Shown: positions 33,956 through 46,141 of the stretch, piece by piece
Layout of the letters: each line of letters starts with the position of its first letter
Numbering within the stretch: position 1 is the first letter of the stretch
Assembly (NCBI GenBank): GCA_947000775.1
Contig: CAMQGK010000327.1
Coordinates: 1,054,001 to 1,118,000, forward strand
Length of the DNA stretch: 64,000 nucleotides
Direction: 5' to 3'
Source of the DNA: Pterois miles
Taxonomy: Eukaryota > Chordata > Actinopteri > Perciformes > Scorpaenidae
Notes under the pieces: model-generated
Databases searched by the model: none
Told to the model about the DNA's origin: nothing
The model's input: the letters and a program-made list of their open reading frames with translations, nothing else
Translations under genes and position numbers: made by a program

Positions 33956-34996
33956 TAGGGCTGTCAGTTTAACGCGTTAATTAGATTAATTAATTACGCT
34001 GCAAATTAACGCGCTATAAAAATTAACGCAATTAATCATGAGTGGCAAGTCAGTCATTTTAAATTTGGCTCATTGAGTGACCTGTAGGCTGCAGTGGCGC
34101 GTTACTTCGTACCTGCGCCGCTAGTCAAAAGCAGGATGACTGACAACAGAGATGGACGCGACACAGGAGAGCGAGGCAAGCCCACTCGGACCTTTCACTC
34201 GGACTCGGACAAGGAGGAGCAGGGGCCTCTAGCCCGCCACAAAGCTGAGCCGTGCATTGAATGCATGAGTGTCCACTGGAGTGGTGGGCAGCTCACCAGG
34301 AGCTGATGAACAGCTGTCCTCTCCTCCTACCTGGCTACCGCTGCCACGTCTGGGCCATGTGAGAGACTCTTTTCACTGCAGGTAACATCATTGAAAAGAA
34401 GAGAGCAGCCTCACACTCAGACAATGTAAACAAGCTTGTTTGTCTGAGCAACTGGCTCAAGGACACATAGAGTTGTCTGTTGTCAGTTCCTGTAACGTTA
34501 GCTGACCCTTTTAAAGGAAATGCTGTTGGCATCTTGCTATTGATGTTGCCTTATTTAGAGGCATGTTAAACTATTCATTTTGAATTGCTGTATTGAGTCA
34601 GCTTTAGTATTCATTTTGATTGAGAGTCTGCTTATGTGCCTATTTGAGACTCAGCCTTGTTTTATTTCTGAATTTTATTTATTTTATTTAACTGTATTTG
34701 TATTGCATTTTTGAGAAATGCACCTGGTCTAATTGGTTTGCTGATGTGCTTGACCTTTTTTCTTTTGAATTTCATTTATAAAGAACACCTAACCAATAAA
34801 AATGTGGATTTCAAATCTTCTCTTCTTGGTGTATTCTATTGATTAGTCATGCACTACAATTTTGTAATGTCCTAGAATTCAAATTCTTTATTTGGGGGCC
34901 TTTAGCAGGTATGAGATTAAAATGCGATTAATTAGATTAATTAATTACAAATCCTGTAATTAATTAGATTAATTTTTTAATCGCCTGACAGCACTA
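33956..34996 (+). mobile_element. hAT element, copy 1 (1041 bp), in the array
   Basis: The termini are tagggctgtcag and ctgacagcacta-like (gcctgacagcacta). The flanking 8-bp target duplication is atcaaaag / gtcaaaag (7 of 8). The interior keeps only the end of a hAT transposase: CERLFSLAGNIIEKKRA then DNVNKLVCLSNWLK and a stop, the hAT dimerisation region, at about 34355-34470. It cannot move by itself. Confidence 0.9.
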
Positions 34997-35671
34997 GTCA
35001 AAAGTCATATAGTATATCGAAAAAAGTATGCTAGAGGATGTTGAAAAAATCATGCTATAGTATATTGAAAAAAATCAGAGTATAGTATGTTGAAAAGAAT
35101 TCATGCCATTGTCATAGTATAGTATGTTGACAAAAGTCATGCGATAGTTTGTTGAAAAAGTCATGCAAAAAAATTTGTCATAGTATAGTATGTCAAAAAA
35201 AAGTCAGTATAGTATGTTGAAAAAAGTCATGCTATAGTTTGTTGACAAAAAGTCATGCTATAGTATGTCGAAAAAAATCATAGTCTAGTATGTTGGGGAA
35301 AAAAAAGTCATGCTATAGTATGTCAACAAAAGTCATAGTATAGTATGTCGATAAAATTAGTATAGTAAGTATGTCGGAAAACAGCCATGCTATAGTATAT
35401 CAAAAAAAATTATGTTATAGTATGTCAAAAAAAGTCATGGTACAGTTTGTGGTTTAAAAAAAAAAAGTCAGTATAGTATGTCGCAAAAAGTCAGAGAATC
35501 GTATGTTGATAAGTCACGTTATAGTATGTTGAAAAAGTAGTATATCAACAAGTCATCGTATAGTATATAGAAAAAAAGTCATAGTATAGTATGTTGAAAA
35601 CATTTGTGATAGTATGTCGTTAAAAAAGGCATGCTATCGTGTGTCAAAAAAGTCAGTATAATATGTTGAAA

Positions 35672-35965
35672 AAACATCATGCTATAGTATGTTGAAAAAA
35701 ACATCATGCTATAGTGTGTTGAAAAAAACATCATGCTATAGTGTGTTGAAAAAAACATCATGCTATAGTGTGTTGAAAAAAACATCATGCTATAGTATGT
35801 TGAAAAAAACATCATGCTATAGTGTGTTGAAAAAAACATCATGCTATAGTATGTTGAAAAAAACATCATGCTATAGTATGTTGAAAAAAACATCATGCTA
35901 TAGTGTGTTGAAAAAACATCATGCTATAGTGTGTTGAAAAAAACATCAAGCTATAGTGTGTTGAA
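35672..35965. repeat. Homogenised 27-bp subarray, about 10 copies
   Basis: Within the large array, the 27-bp unit gttgaaaaaaacatcatgct plus 7 bases repeats about ten times with almost no change. As 27 is a multiple of 3 it is open on both strands (LKKTSCYSV on the plus strand), which is an artefact of the period. Confidence 0.93.
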
Positions 35966-38900
35966 AAATAGTCACAGTATACTGTCAAAGAAGACAGTAT
36001 AGTATGTTGAAAAAAGTCATACTATAGTATGTCAAAAAAGTCAGCATAGTTTCTCGAAAAATTAGAGAGTATAGTATGTCGAAAAACAGCCATGCTATAG
36101 TATGTCAAAAAAATCCTAGTATCGTATGTTGAAAAAAAAAAGTCATGCTATAATATGTCGAAAACGTCATGCTATAGTATGTTGAAAAAAGTCATCGTAT
36201 AGCATGTAGAGAAAAAGTCATAGAATATTATGTAGAAAAAAAGCCATGCTATAGTATGTCATAAAGTCATGTGGTTAAAAAAAAAGTATTAGTATTTTTG
36301 AAAAAAGTCATGCTATATTATGTTGAAAAAAAAAATAAGCTATAGTATGTTGAAAAATAGTCATAGTATACTGTCAAAAAAGACAGTACAGTATGTTGAA
36401 AAACGTCATGCCGATAATATGTCGATAAAAAAGTCATGTTATAGTATGTGGTTAAAAAAAAAAAAAGTCATAGTATAGTATGTTGGAAAAAAAGTCATGT
36501 TATAGTATGTTGAAAAAAGTCATGCTGTAGATTGTGGTAAAAAAAAGTCACAGTATGTCAAAAAAAAAAGTCATACTATAGTATGTCAAAAAAAATCACA
36601 GTATAGTACGTCGAAAAAAGTCATACTATAGTATGTCAAAAAAAAAAAATCATAGTATAGTATGTCGAAAAAAGTCAGTATATGTTGAAAAAATTAGTCA
36701 TGGTATTGTGTATCGAAAAAAGTCATGCTATAGTATGTCGAAAAAATTAGTCACAGAATAGTACGTCGAAAAAATTAGTCACAGAATAGTATGTCAAAAA
36801 GTCATGCTATAGTATCTCAAAAAAGTCATAGTATAGTATGTCAAAAAAAATTGTCATAGTATAGTATGTCGAAAGCAGTCAGCACAGTATTTTGAAAAAG
36901 TTATGCTATAATGTTGAATAACAGCTATGCTATAGTATTTTGAATAAAAGTTAGTATAGTATGTTGAAAAAAGTCATGCTATAGTATGTCAAAAAAAAAG
37001 TCATAATATAGTATGTAGAGAATAAGTCATAGAATAGTATGTCAAAAAAAAGTCATGCTATAGTATGTCGAAAAAATTTGTCATATAGTATATCAAAAAA
37101 GTTAGTCAGTATAATGTCGAAAAAAGTCATAATATGTTGACGAAAATTCATGCTATCGTATGTTGACCACAGTCATAGTATAGTATGTCGAAAAAATTAG
37201 TCATAGTATAGTATGTCGAGAAACAGCCATGCTATAGTATGTCGAAAAGAAGGTCATGCTATAGTATGTCAAAAAAGTCATAGTATAGTTTGTCAAAAAA
37301 AAGTCAGCATAGTGTTTTGAAAAAGTTATGCTATAATGTTGAATAACAGCTATGCCATAGTATTTTGAATAAAAGTCAGAATAGTATTTTGAATAAGTCA
37401 GAATAGTATGTTGAAAAAAGTCATGCTATAGTATGTCGAAAAAATTTCATATATCAAAAAAGTTAGTCATTATAATGTCGAAAAAAGTCATAATACGTTG
37501 CCGAAAATTCATGCTATAGTATGTCAAAAAAAAAGTCATGTTATAGTATGTTGAAAAAAAGTCATGTTATAGTATGTTGAAAAAAGGCATGCTATAGCAT
37601 GTCAAAAAAAAGTCATAATATAGTATGTAGAGAATAAGTCATAGAATAGCATGTCAAAAAAAGTCATGGTATAGTTTGTGGATAAAAAAAAAAAAAAAAA
37701 GTCCTAGTATAGTATGTCGAAAAAAGTCCTTGTTTCGTATGTCAAAAAGTCGACAACAGGTCATGCTATAGTATGTCTACAAAAAGTCATGCTATAGCAT
37801 GTCAAAAAAGTCCTAGTATCGTATGTTGAAAAAAGTCATGCTATAATATGCCGAAAACATGCTATAGTATGTCGACAAATATATAAATGTATAGTATGTC
37901 AAAAAAAAGTCATATTATAGTATGTCAAAAAAAGTCATAGTATAGTATGTCGAAAAAGTCATAGTATGTCAAAAAAAAGTCCTAGTATCGTATGTTGAAA
38001 AAAAATGTCATGCTATAATATGTCGAAAACGTCATCGTATAGCATGTAGAGAAAAAGTCATAGTATATTATGTAGAAAAAAGCCATGCTATAGTATGTCA
38101 TAAAGTCATGTGGTTAAAAAAAGTCATAGTATATTATGTAGAAAAAAAGCCATGCTATAGTGTGTTGAAAAATAGTCATAGTATACTATATCAAAAAAGA
38201 CAGTATAGTATGTTGAAAAAAGTCATGCTATAGTAGGTTGAAAAAAAGTCATGCTATAGTATGTCAAAAACGTCATAGTATAGTATGTCAAAAAAAAGTC
38301 AGTACTTATTGAAAAAAAGTCATAGTATAGTTTCTCCAAAAATTAGACAGAGTATAGTATGTCGAAAAACAGACATGCTATAGCATTTAAAAAAAGTCAT
38401 AGTATAGTATGTCAAAAAAAGTCCTAGTATTGTATGTTGAAAAAAAAGTCATGCTATATGTCGAAAAAAATCATGCTATAGTATGTCGAAAAAATTAGTC
38501 ACAGAATAGTATGTCTAAAACGTCATTATAGTATGTTGAAAAAAGTCATGCTATAGTATGTCAAAAAAGTCATAGTATAGTTTGTCAAAAAAAGTCAGCA
38601 TAGTGTTTTGAAAAAGTTATGCTATAATGTTGAATAACAGCTATGCCATAGTATTTTGAATAAAAGTCAGAATAGTATTTTGAATAAGTCAGAATAGTAT
38701 GTTGAAAAAAGTCATGCTATAGTATGTCGAAAAAATTTCATATATCAAAAAAGTTAGTCATTATAATGTCGAAAAAAGTCATAATACGTTGCCGAAAATT
38801 CATGCTATAGTATGTCGACCACAGTCATAATATAGTATGTTGAAAAAATTAGTCATAGTATAGTATGTCGAGAAAGGTTATGCTATAGCATGTCAAAAAA

Positions 38901-40764
38901 AGTCATAGTATAGTATGTAGAGAAAAAGTCATGCTATAGTATGTCGACAAAAGTCATAGTGTAGTATGTAGAAAAAAGTCATAGTATAGTATTTCGACAA
39001 AATTAGTCATAGTATAATGTGTCAAAAAAATTTGTCATAGTATAGTATGACGATAAAACTCATGCTGTAGTATGTTGACAAAAGTCATGCCATAGGATGT
39101 CGGAAAAAAAGTCATGCTTTGGTATGTCAAAAGTCATTATATGTCAAAAAAAATTCGGCATAGTATAGTATGTCGGAATAAAAAGTCATGCTATATAGTA
39201 TGTCGACAGAAAGTCATAGTATAGCATGTCAAAAAAGTCATAGTATGGTCTGTCAACAAAAAAGTGATGCTTTGGTATGTCAAAAAAAAGTCATGCTTTA
39301 GTATGTCCAAAAAAAGTCATAATTGTCAAAAACATTAGTCATAGTATACTATGTCGGAATAAAAGTCATGCTATAGTTTGTCGAAAAAGTCGTGCTATAG
39401 TATGTCAGAATAAAGTCATAGTATAGTATGTCGAAAAAATTTGTCATAATATAGTATGTCGAAAAAATTTGTCATAGTATAGTATGTCGAAAAAATTTGT
39501 CATAGTATAGTATGTCAAAAACGTGAGTATAGTATGTCGAAAAAAGTCATACTATAGAAGGTTGAAAAAGTCATGTTATAAATAATGTTGAAAAAAACGT
39601 CATGTCAAAAAAGTCGTGCTATAGTTTGTCGAAAAAGTTGTGTTATAGTATGTCAAAATACAAAATCATAGTATAGTATATTGAAAAAAAGTCATACTAT
39701 AGTATGTCAGAATAAAAAGTCACAGTATACTATGTCGAAAAAAAGTCATGCTATAGTATGTCAGAATAAAGTCATAGTATAGTATGTCGAAAAGATTTGT
39801 CATAATATAGTATGTCAAAAACATGAGTATAGTATGTCGAAAAAACGTCATGTTATAATATGTTGAAAAAACAGTCAGGCTATAGTATTTTGAAAAAAGT
39901 CACAATATAGTATGTCAAAAAAAGTCAGTACATGTTGAATAAATTTGTCATAGTGTAGTAAAACAAGTCAGCATAGTATGTTGAAAAAGTTAAGCTATAA
40001 TGTTGAAAAAAGTCATAGTATAGTCTTTCAACAAAAAAGTGATGCTATAGTATGTCGACAAGTCATGCTATAGTATTTTGGAAAAAAGTCATGCTGTAGG
40101 ATGTCGATAAAAAGTCAATATATATCAGAAAAAATAGTCATAGTATAGTATGCAAGTAAAAGGTCATGCTATAGTTTTTCGAAAAAGTCATACTATAGTA
40201 TGTCGAAAAAATTATTGTATAGTATGTCGACAACAAAGTCATGCTATAGTATGTCAGAATAAAAAGTCATAGTATAGTATGTTGAAAAAAAGTCATGTTA
40301 TATGTCAAGAAAAGTCATAGTATAGTCCTATTATCCTATGTCAAAAAAAGTCATGCTATAGTATGTCGACAAAAGTCTTAGTATTGTATGTCGACAAAAT
40401 TAGTCATAGTATAGTATGCCAAAAAATGTTATAGTACGTCGAAAAAGTCAGTATAATATGTCAAATAAATTAGTCATAGTATAGTATGACAATAATAGTA
40501 ATTCTATATTATGTTATGTTGAAAATGTTAAGCTATGTCGAAAAATAGCTATGCTATAGTATAATGAAAGTCATAGTATAGTATGTTGAAAAAAAAGTCA
40601 TGTTATAATGTCAAAAAAAATTAGTCATAGTATAGTATGTCAAAAAAAGTCAGAATAGTATGTTGAAAAAAGTCATGGTATAGTATGTTGAAAAAAAAGT
40701 CATGCTGGTTAAAACAAGTCATAGTATAGTAGGTCGAAAAAATTATAGTATAGTATGTCGACAA

Positions 40765-41015
40765 AAAAGTCATGCTATAGCATGTCAGAATAAAAAGTCA
40801 TGCTATAGCATGTCAGAATAAAAAGTCATGCTATAGCATGTCAGAATAAAAAGTCATGCTATAGCATGTCAGAATAAAAAGTCATGCTATTAGAAGGTTT
40901 GGGGGGGGGAAAAAAAAAAAAAAAAAGCATAAAAAAAAAAAAACGTCAGCTAGAATAAAAAGTCATGCTATAGCATGTCAGAATAAAAAGTCATGCTATA
41001 GCATGTCTGAATAAA
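40765..41015. repeat. 28-bp subarray with a gctatagc palindrome, about 9 copies
   Basis: Units of agtcatgctatagcatgt plus cagaataaaa repeat in tandem. The stretch is broken at about 40893-40960 by an odd run of g and a residues (about 9 G, then about 20 A), which may be an assembly fault. Confidence 0.85.
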
Positions 41016-41462
41016 AAGTCATGTTATATGTCAAGAAAAGTCATAGTATAGTATGTCGATAAACTTCCTATTATCGTATGTCGAAAAAAGTCATGCTATA
41101 GTATGTCGACAAAAGTCTTAGTATAGTTTGTCGACATAGTCATAGTATAGTATGTCAAAAAATGTTATAGTACGTTGAAAATGTCATAGTATAGTATGTC
41201 AAATAAATACGTCATAAACTAGTATGACAATAAAAGTAATTCTATATTATGTTGATAAAAGTCATAGTATAGTATGTCCAAAAAAAAAAAAAGTCATGCT
41301 ATAGTGTGTTGAAAAAAGTCATGGTATAGTTTGTCGAAAAAGTCATGCAATAGAAAATAGAATATAAATAGAAATAAATAAAATAGAATAAAAAGTCATA
41401 GTATAGTTTGTTGAAAATAATTTGTCGTAGTATAGTTTGTCAAAAAACGTGAGTATCGTATG

Positions 41463-42505
41463 TAGGGCTGTCAGTTTAACGCGTTAATTAGATTAATTAA
41501 TTACGCTGCAAATTAACGCGCTATAAAAATTAACGCAATTAAGAGTGGCAAGTCAGTCATTTTAAATTTGGCTCATTGAGTGACCCGTAGGCTGCAGTGG
41601 CGTTACTTCGTACCTGCGCCACTAGTCAAAAGCAGGATGACTGACAACAGAGATGGACGCGACACAGGAGAGCGAGGCAAGCCCACTCGGACCTTTCACT
41701 CGGACTCGGACTCGGACAAGGAGGAGCAGGGGCCTCTAGCCCGCTACAAAGCTGAGCCGTGCATTGAATGCATGAGTGTCCACTGGAGTGGTGGGCAGCT
41801 CACCAGGAGCTGATGAACAGCTGTCCTCTCCTCCTACCTGGCTACCGCTGCCACGTCTGGGCCATGTGAGAGACTCTTTTCACTCACAGGTAACATCATT
41901 GAAAAGAAGAGGGCAGCCTCACACTCACACAATGTAAACAAGCTTGTTTGTCTGAGCAACTGGCTCAAGGACACATAGAGTTGTCTGTTGTCAGTTCCTG
42001 TAACGTTAGCTGACCCTTTTAAAGGAAATGCTGTTGGCATCTTGCTATTGATGTTGCCTTATTTAGAGGCATGTTAAACTATTCATTTTGAATTGCTGTA
42101 TTGAGTCAGCTTTAGTATTCATTTTGATTGAGAGTCTGCTTATGTGCCTATTTGAGACTCAGCCTTATTTTATTTCTGAATTTTATTTATTTTATTTAAC
42201 TGTATTTGTATTGCATTTTTGAGAAATGCATCTGGCCTAATTGGTTTGCTGATGTGCTTGACCTTTTTTCTTTTGAATTTCATTTATAAAGAACACCTAA
42301 CCAATAAAAATGTGGATTTCAAATCTTCTCTTCTTGGTGTATTCTATTGATTAGTCATGCACTACAATTTTGTAATGTCCTAGAATTCAAATTCTTTATT
42401 TGGGGGCATTTAGCAGGTATGAGATTAAAATGCGATTAATTAGATTAATTAATTACAAATCCTGTAATTAATTAGATTAATTTTTTTAATCACCTGACAG
42501 CACTA
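41463..42505 (+). mobile_element. hAT element, copy 2 (1043 bp), in the array
   Basis: It is nearly identical to 33956-34996. The 8-bp target duplication atcgtatg is perfect on both sides (41455-41462 and 42506-42513). It has the same hAT dimerisation remnant and lies in the same orientation as copy 1. Small differences include a 6-bp extra ctcgga unit near 41705. Confidence 0.93.
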
Positions 42506-44420
42506 ATCGTATGTTGAAAAAAGTCATGCTATAATATGTCAAAAACAAGTCAGTACATGTCGAATAAATTTGTCATAGTATTGTAAAACAAGTCAGCATA
42601 GTATGTCGAAAAGTAGCTATGCTATAGTATAATGAAAGTCATAGTATAGTCAGATATATGTCAAAAATAGTCAGTATAGTATGTTGAAAAAGTCATGCTA
42701 TAGTATGTTGGGAAAAAAGTCATGTTGGTTAAAACAAGTCATAGTATAGTATGTCGACAAAAAAGTCATGGTATAGTATGTCAGAATAAAAAGTCATAGT
42801 ATAGTATGTTGAAAAAAAGTCATAGTATAGTATGTCGAAAAACGTCCTATTATCGTATGTCGAAAAAAGTCATGCTATAGTATGGCCAAAAGTCAGTACA
42901 TGTCAAATAAATTAGTCATAGTATAGTATGTCGAAAAAGTTGTGCGATAGTTTGTCGAAAAAGTCATGCTATATATGTCAGTATAGTAAAACAAGTCAGC
43001 ATAGTATGTTGAAAATGTTAAGCTATAATGTCGAAAAATAGATATGCTATAGTATAATGAAAGTCATAGTAAAGTTTGTCATGCTATAATGCTATAATAA
43101 AAGTCATGCTATAATGTTCGTATAGTATGTCAAAAAAAGTCATAGTATAGTATGTAGAAAAAAAGCCATGCTATAGTATGTCGGAAAAAAAAGTCATGTT
43201 GGTTAAAACAAAAGTCATAGTATAGTATGTTGAAAAAAGTAGTATTCGTAGTATTGTTTTTCGAAAAAAGTCATGCTATAGTATGTGGAAATAGTCATGC
43301 CATAGTTTCTTGAAAAAGTCATGCTAAAGTGTGTTGAAAAAAGTCATAGTATGTCGAAAAATGTTATAGTATGTCGAAAAAGTCATAGTATAATATGTCA
43401 AACTAATTAGACGATGAAAGTAATGCTATATTATGTCTATAAAAGTCATAGTATAGTATGTCGACAAAAGTCATGCCTATAGTATGTTGAAAAAAAGTCA
43501 AGCTTTCGTATGTCAAAAAATAGTCATGCTTTAGTCAGTAGTAGTAAGTAAAAAAAGTCAGTATAAAAAAAAATAGCATAGTATAGTATGTCGAAAAAGT
43601 CAGTATAGTTTGTGAAAAAGTCAAATTATCATATGTCAAAAGTGTATAGTATGTTGAAAAAAACCTCATGTTATAGTATGTCGACAACAAAGCCATGCTA
43701 TAGTATGTTGTAGTCAGTAGTCAGTAAGTAAAGAAGTCAGTATATGTAAAAAAAAATAGCCATAGTATAGTATGTCGAAAAAAAGTCATAGTATAGTATG
43801 TGGAAATAGTCATAGTATAGTATGTCAAAAAAAGTCATTGTATTGTATGTCACATAAATTAAGCATAGTATAGTATGACGATAAAAGTAATGCCATAGTA
43901 TGTCGAAAAAAGGTGTAGTATAGTATGTCGACAAAAAAGTCATGCTATAGTATGTCAAAAAATTATCTTAGTGTCTGATGTCGAAAAAGTTATACTATAG
44001 TATGACAAAAGTAAAAAGTCATAGTATGTCAAAAATAGTCATGCAATAGTATGTCGAAAAAAGTCAGTATAGTATGTTGAAAAAGTCATAGTATAGTATG
44101 TCAAATAAATTAGTCATTATACAAGTATGTCATAAAACCCTCATGCTATATGTTGAATATGTCAAAGTGTAGTATGTTGAAAAAAAGTCATGCTATAGTA
44201 TGTTGAAAGTCATAGTATAGCATGTCATATAAATTAGTCATAGTATAGTATGTCGTAAAAAAAAAAAGTCACGGTACCTTATGTCAAAAAAAGTCACGTT
44301 TTGTGACATACTATATTCTGGCTTTTTTAATAGACATGTCATGTTATTATGGCATACTGTGACTTTTTTATAGCACATTATACAGTGATATTTTTAGGAC
44401 ATTATTATGGCATACTTTTC

Positions 44421-45790
44421 AATAATCATGACAGTATGTGCATGTATGTAACACTGAATCTGCCCTGTTTTTCAGGTTCAGAGTGACCTGACGAGGCTTT
44501 CCTGGACCGGCCAGACTATCCTCACATATGAGAAACTACCAGAGAAGGAGGTTTCTGCTGACATTAAAGCTTGACAAGTTCTATAATAATATGTCATAAG
44601 TCGGGATGGCTACAAAAACCTGGTTTTAAACGGGCACCGGTGCTAAATTGTTAAAGACCGGATAAGCGCAGACGTTGTTGGTTCTTTTAGCTGTACTTCT
44701 TAATGTGTTGGTGTGAATTATTATCAGAAGAGGTGGAGATTGAGAAGTGAACAAGGTGAAGTGAATGTAATTACGACAACTACACTCGTAACTGTAAGCG
44801 CAAATAAACCTTTACGAGTATAAAGTCAATACTTTATCAATGCACCTGCTCAACAAGCATAGACATGTAAACATGGAGAAGCAATATTTCATTCTGCTCT
44901 GTCTGCAGTCTCATACACCGCCGCTATCCTTCTAGACTGATCTGCTGACTGAGACAAAGCAGCACCTCCTTCGTGGACTAGCCCTGCAGCAGTGAATCAC
45001 ATCATCAGAGGGAGGACGGGAGGACTGACTGATGTCTATGTTCCTCATTCTTTATAAATTTCACTCAGGAATATTATTTTATTGACATTGTAGATTAGTT
45101 TCCAGTTAGATATTATTGCAGTTATATTGTGATTCGCTGTTTTTATTAACCAATAATCAACCCACATTAACCTAATAGTGCTTTGCATGCAGCAGTGTGC
45201 CAGCTGCAGTGTATGAGCACAACAGCCAACGAAGTTCCCCGTTCATCAGACGGTGCTGCGTGTAGTGTCGAGGACACATTCAGCCACTTTGCTGACATTC
45301 CTGCAGCTTAAACTAAATGGTACAACGATGACTTACTGGCAGAGTGTCTGCCTGGCCTAACGTTACTGTCTGCCAGGGCAAACGATAGCGAGTGTCCAAC
45401 AAACTGCCCATTTGTGCGACGTTAGCAGCCGTAGCATTGCTGGTGGCCTCATTCCTCTGTTGTCACACACATATGGTCTGTCAGTGCAGCGTAATGTTAG
45501 CAAGTGTCCAACAGACCGTGTGTGTGTGGCATTATAGCCGGAAACGTAGCTGTAGCACAGTGTGTACAGGTTTTTTTTGTTGGTAAATAAATACTACAGC
45601 GCCTCAGTATCTCGTCAACTTCCTGTAACTGTAACACCAGCTAAGACTATCTTGCGGTGAAACAGCTATTCTCCTTTAAGTGACAAGCTGTTCAGCTTTT
45701 TAATAAATTTGAACTTCACAAGCTATCACCTTGTGCATCCAGCTCGTATATACGCAATCATAACATCCAATTTTACAAAAAGTAATCACA
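44421..45790. other. Spacer between the array and tomm40
   Basis: Mostly unrecognised, with wording like a dispersed repeat at 44596-44700 (gggatggctacaaaaacctg). One possible isolated exon is listed separately at 44476-44574. Confidence 0.4.
44476..44574 (+). other. Possible orphan terminal exon
   Basis: A good acceptor (tgccctgtttttcag) precedes the only frame that stays open, 32 codons starting VQSDLTRLSWTGQ and ending SADIKA before TGA. I do not recognise the protein, and no upstream exon is visible because the array intervenes. It may be chance. Confidence 0.2.
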
Positions 45791-45796
45791 TTTATT
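45791..45796 (-). terminator. Candidate polyadenylation signal for tomm40
   Basis: The plus strand reads tttatt (AATAAA on the minus strand), about 345 bases past the tomm40 stop codon. It is the first clear hexamer in that direction that I noticed. Confidence 0.4.
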
Positions 45797-46141
45797 TTAA
45801 TCATCATCATACTTGATCACCATATATAATGTCTAACCACTTACTTGGATTTTCACATCACATATTCTCATGCATCACTGATGCCCTCTGATATACAGCT
45901 CTCTAGCCTCTGGGTAGATCCAATACACCATAAAGGAAAGACATTTGTGCTACAGAATGTAGGCATGGCTTGGCCAGTCCTGGCTCCTTGGTAGTTGTCT
46001 TTGTCTCTCTGTCTGTCCCAGGAGTCACAGTTGTAAGAGAGTCTCTGAATCAAATTTCTAAAACTTTGTCCAGGTTCCTGTGTGTCTCTGTGCCGGTCCA
46101 AGCTGTGGCCTGCGAGCTGGCTCCAGGCAGCCCCCACACCT

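Larger units (their letters stand above)
30085..44420. repeat. 14-kb degenerate array of an about 25-bp palindrome plus A-tract unit
   Basis: The unit reads roughly tagtatgtcgaaaaaagtca followed by tgcta. Joined units create the palindrome GACATACTATAGTATGTC beside a tract of 4-8 A. Array parts are 30085-31824, 33688-33955, 34997-41462 and 42506-44420; the gaps are transposons. Most units run in one direction. Units at about 30177-30480 and 44290-44410 run in the opposite one. Copies differ by point changes and by A-tract length, and no sustained coding sense is present. Short open frames inside it are repeat artefacts. Confidence 0.93.

Noticed and set aside
34094..34306. 70-codon frame in the hAT element (also 41580-41813)
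   Set aside because: No recognised domain; in-frame homology to the transposase begins only later in another frame, so I do not call it a protein.
35579..35937. Repetitive open frames on both strands (MMFFSTYYS and LKKTSCYSV types)
   Set aside because: Result of the 27-bp period of the subarray being a multiple of three.
35672..35965. CRISPR-like array
   Set aside because: Units are contiguous with no unique spacers, and the genome is eukaryotic.
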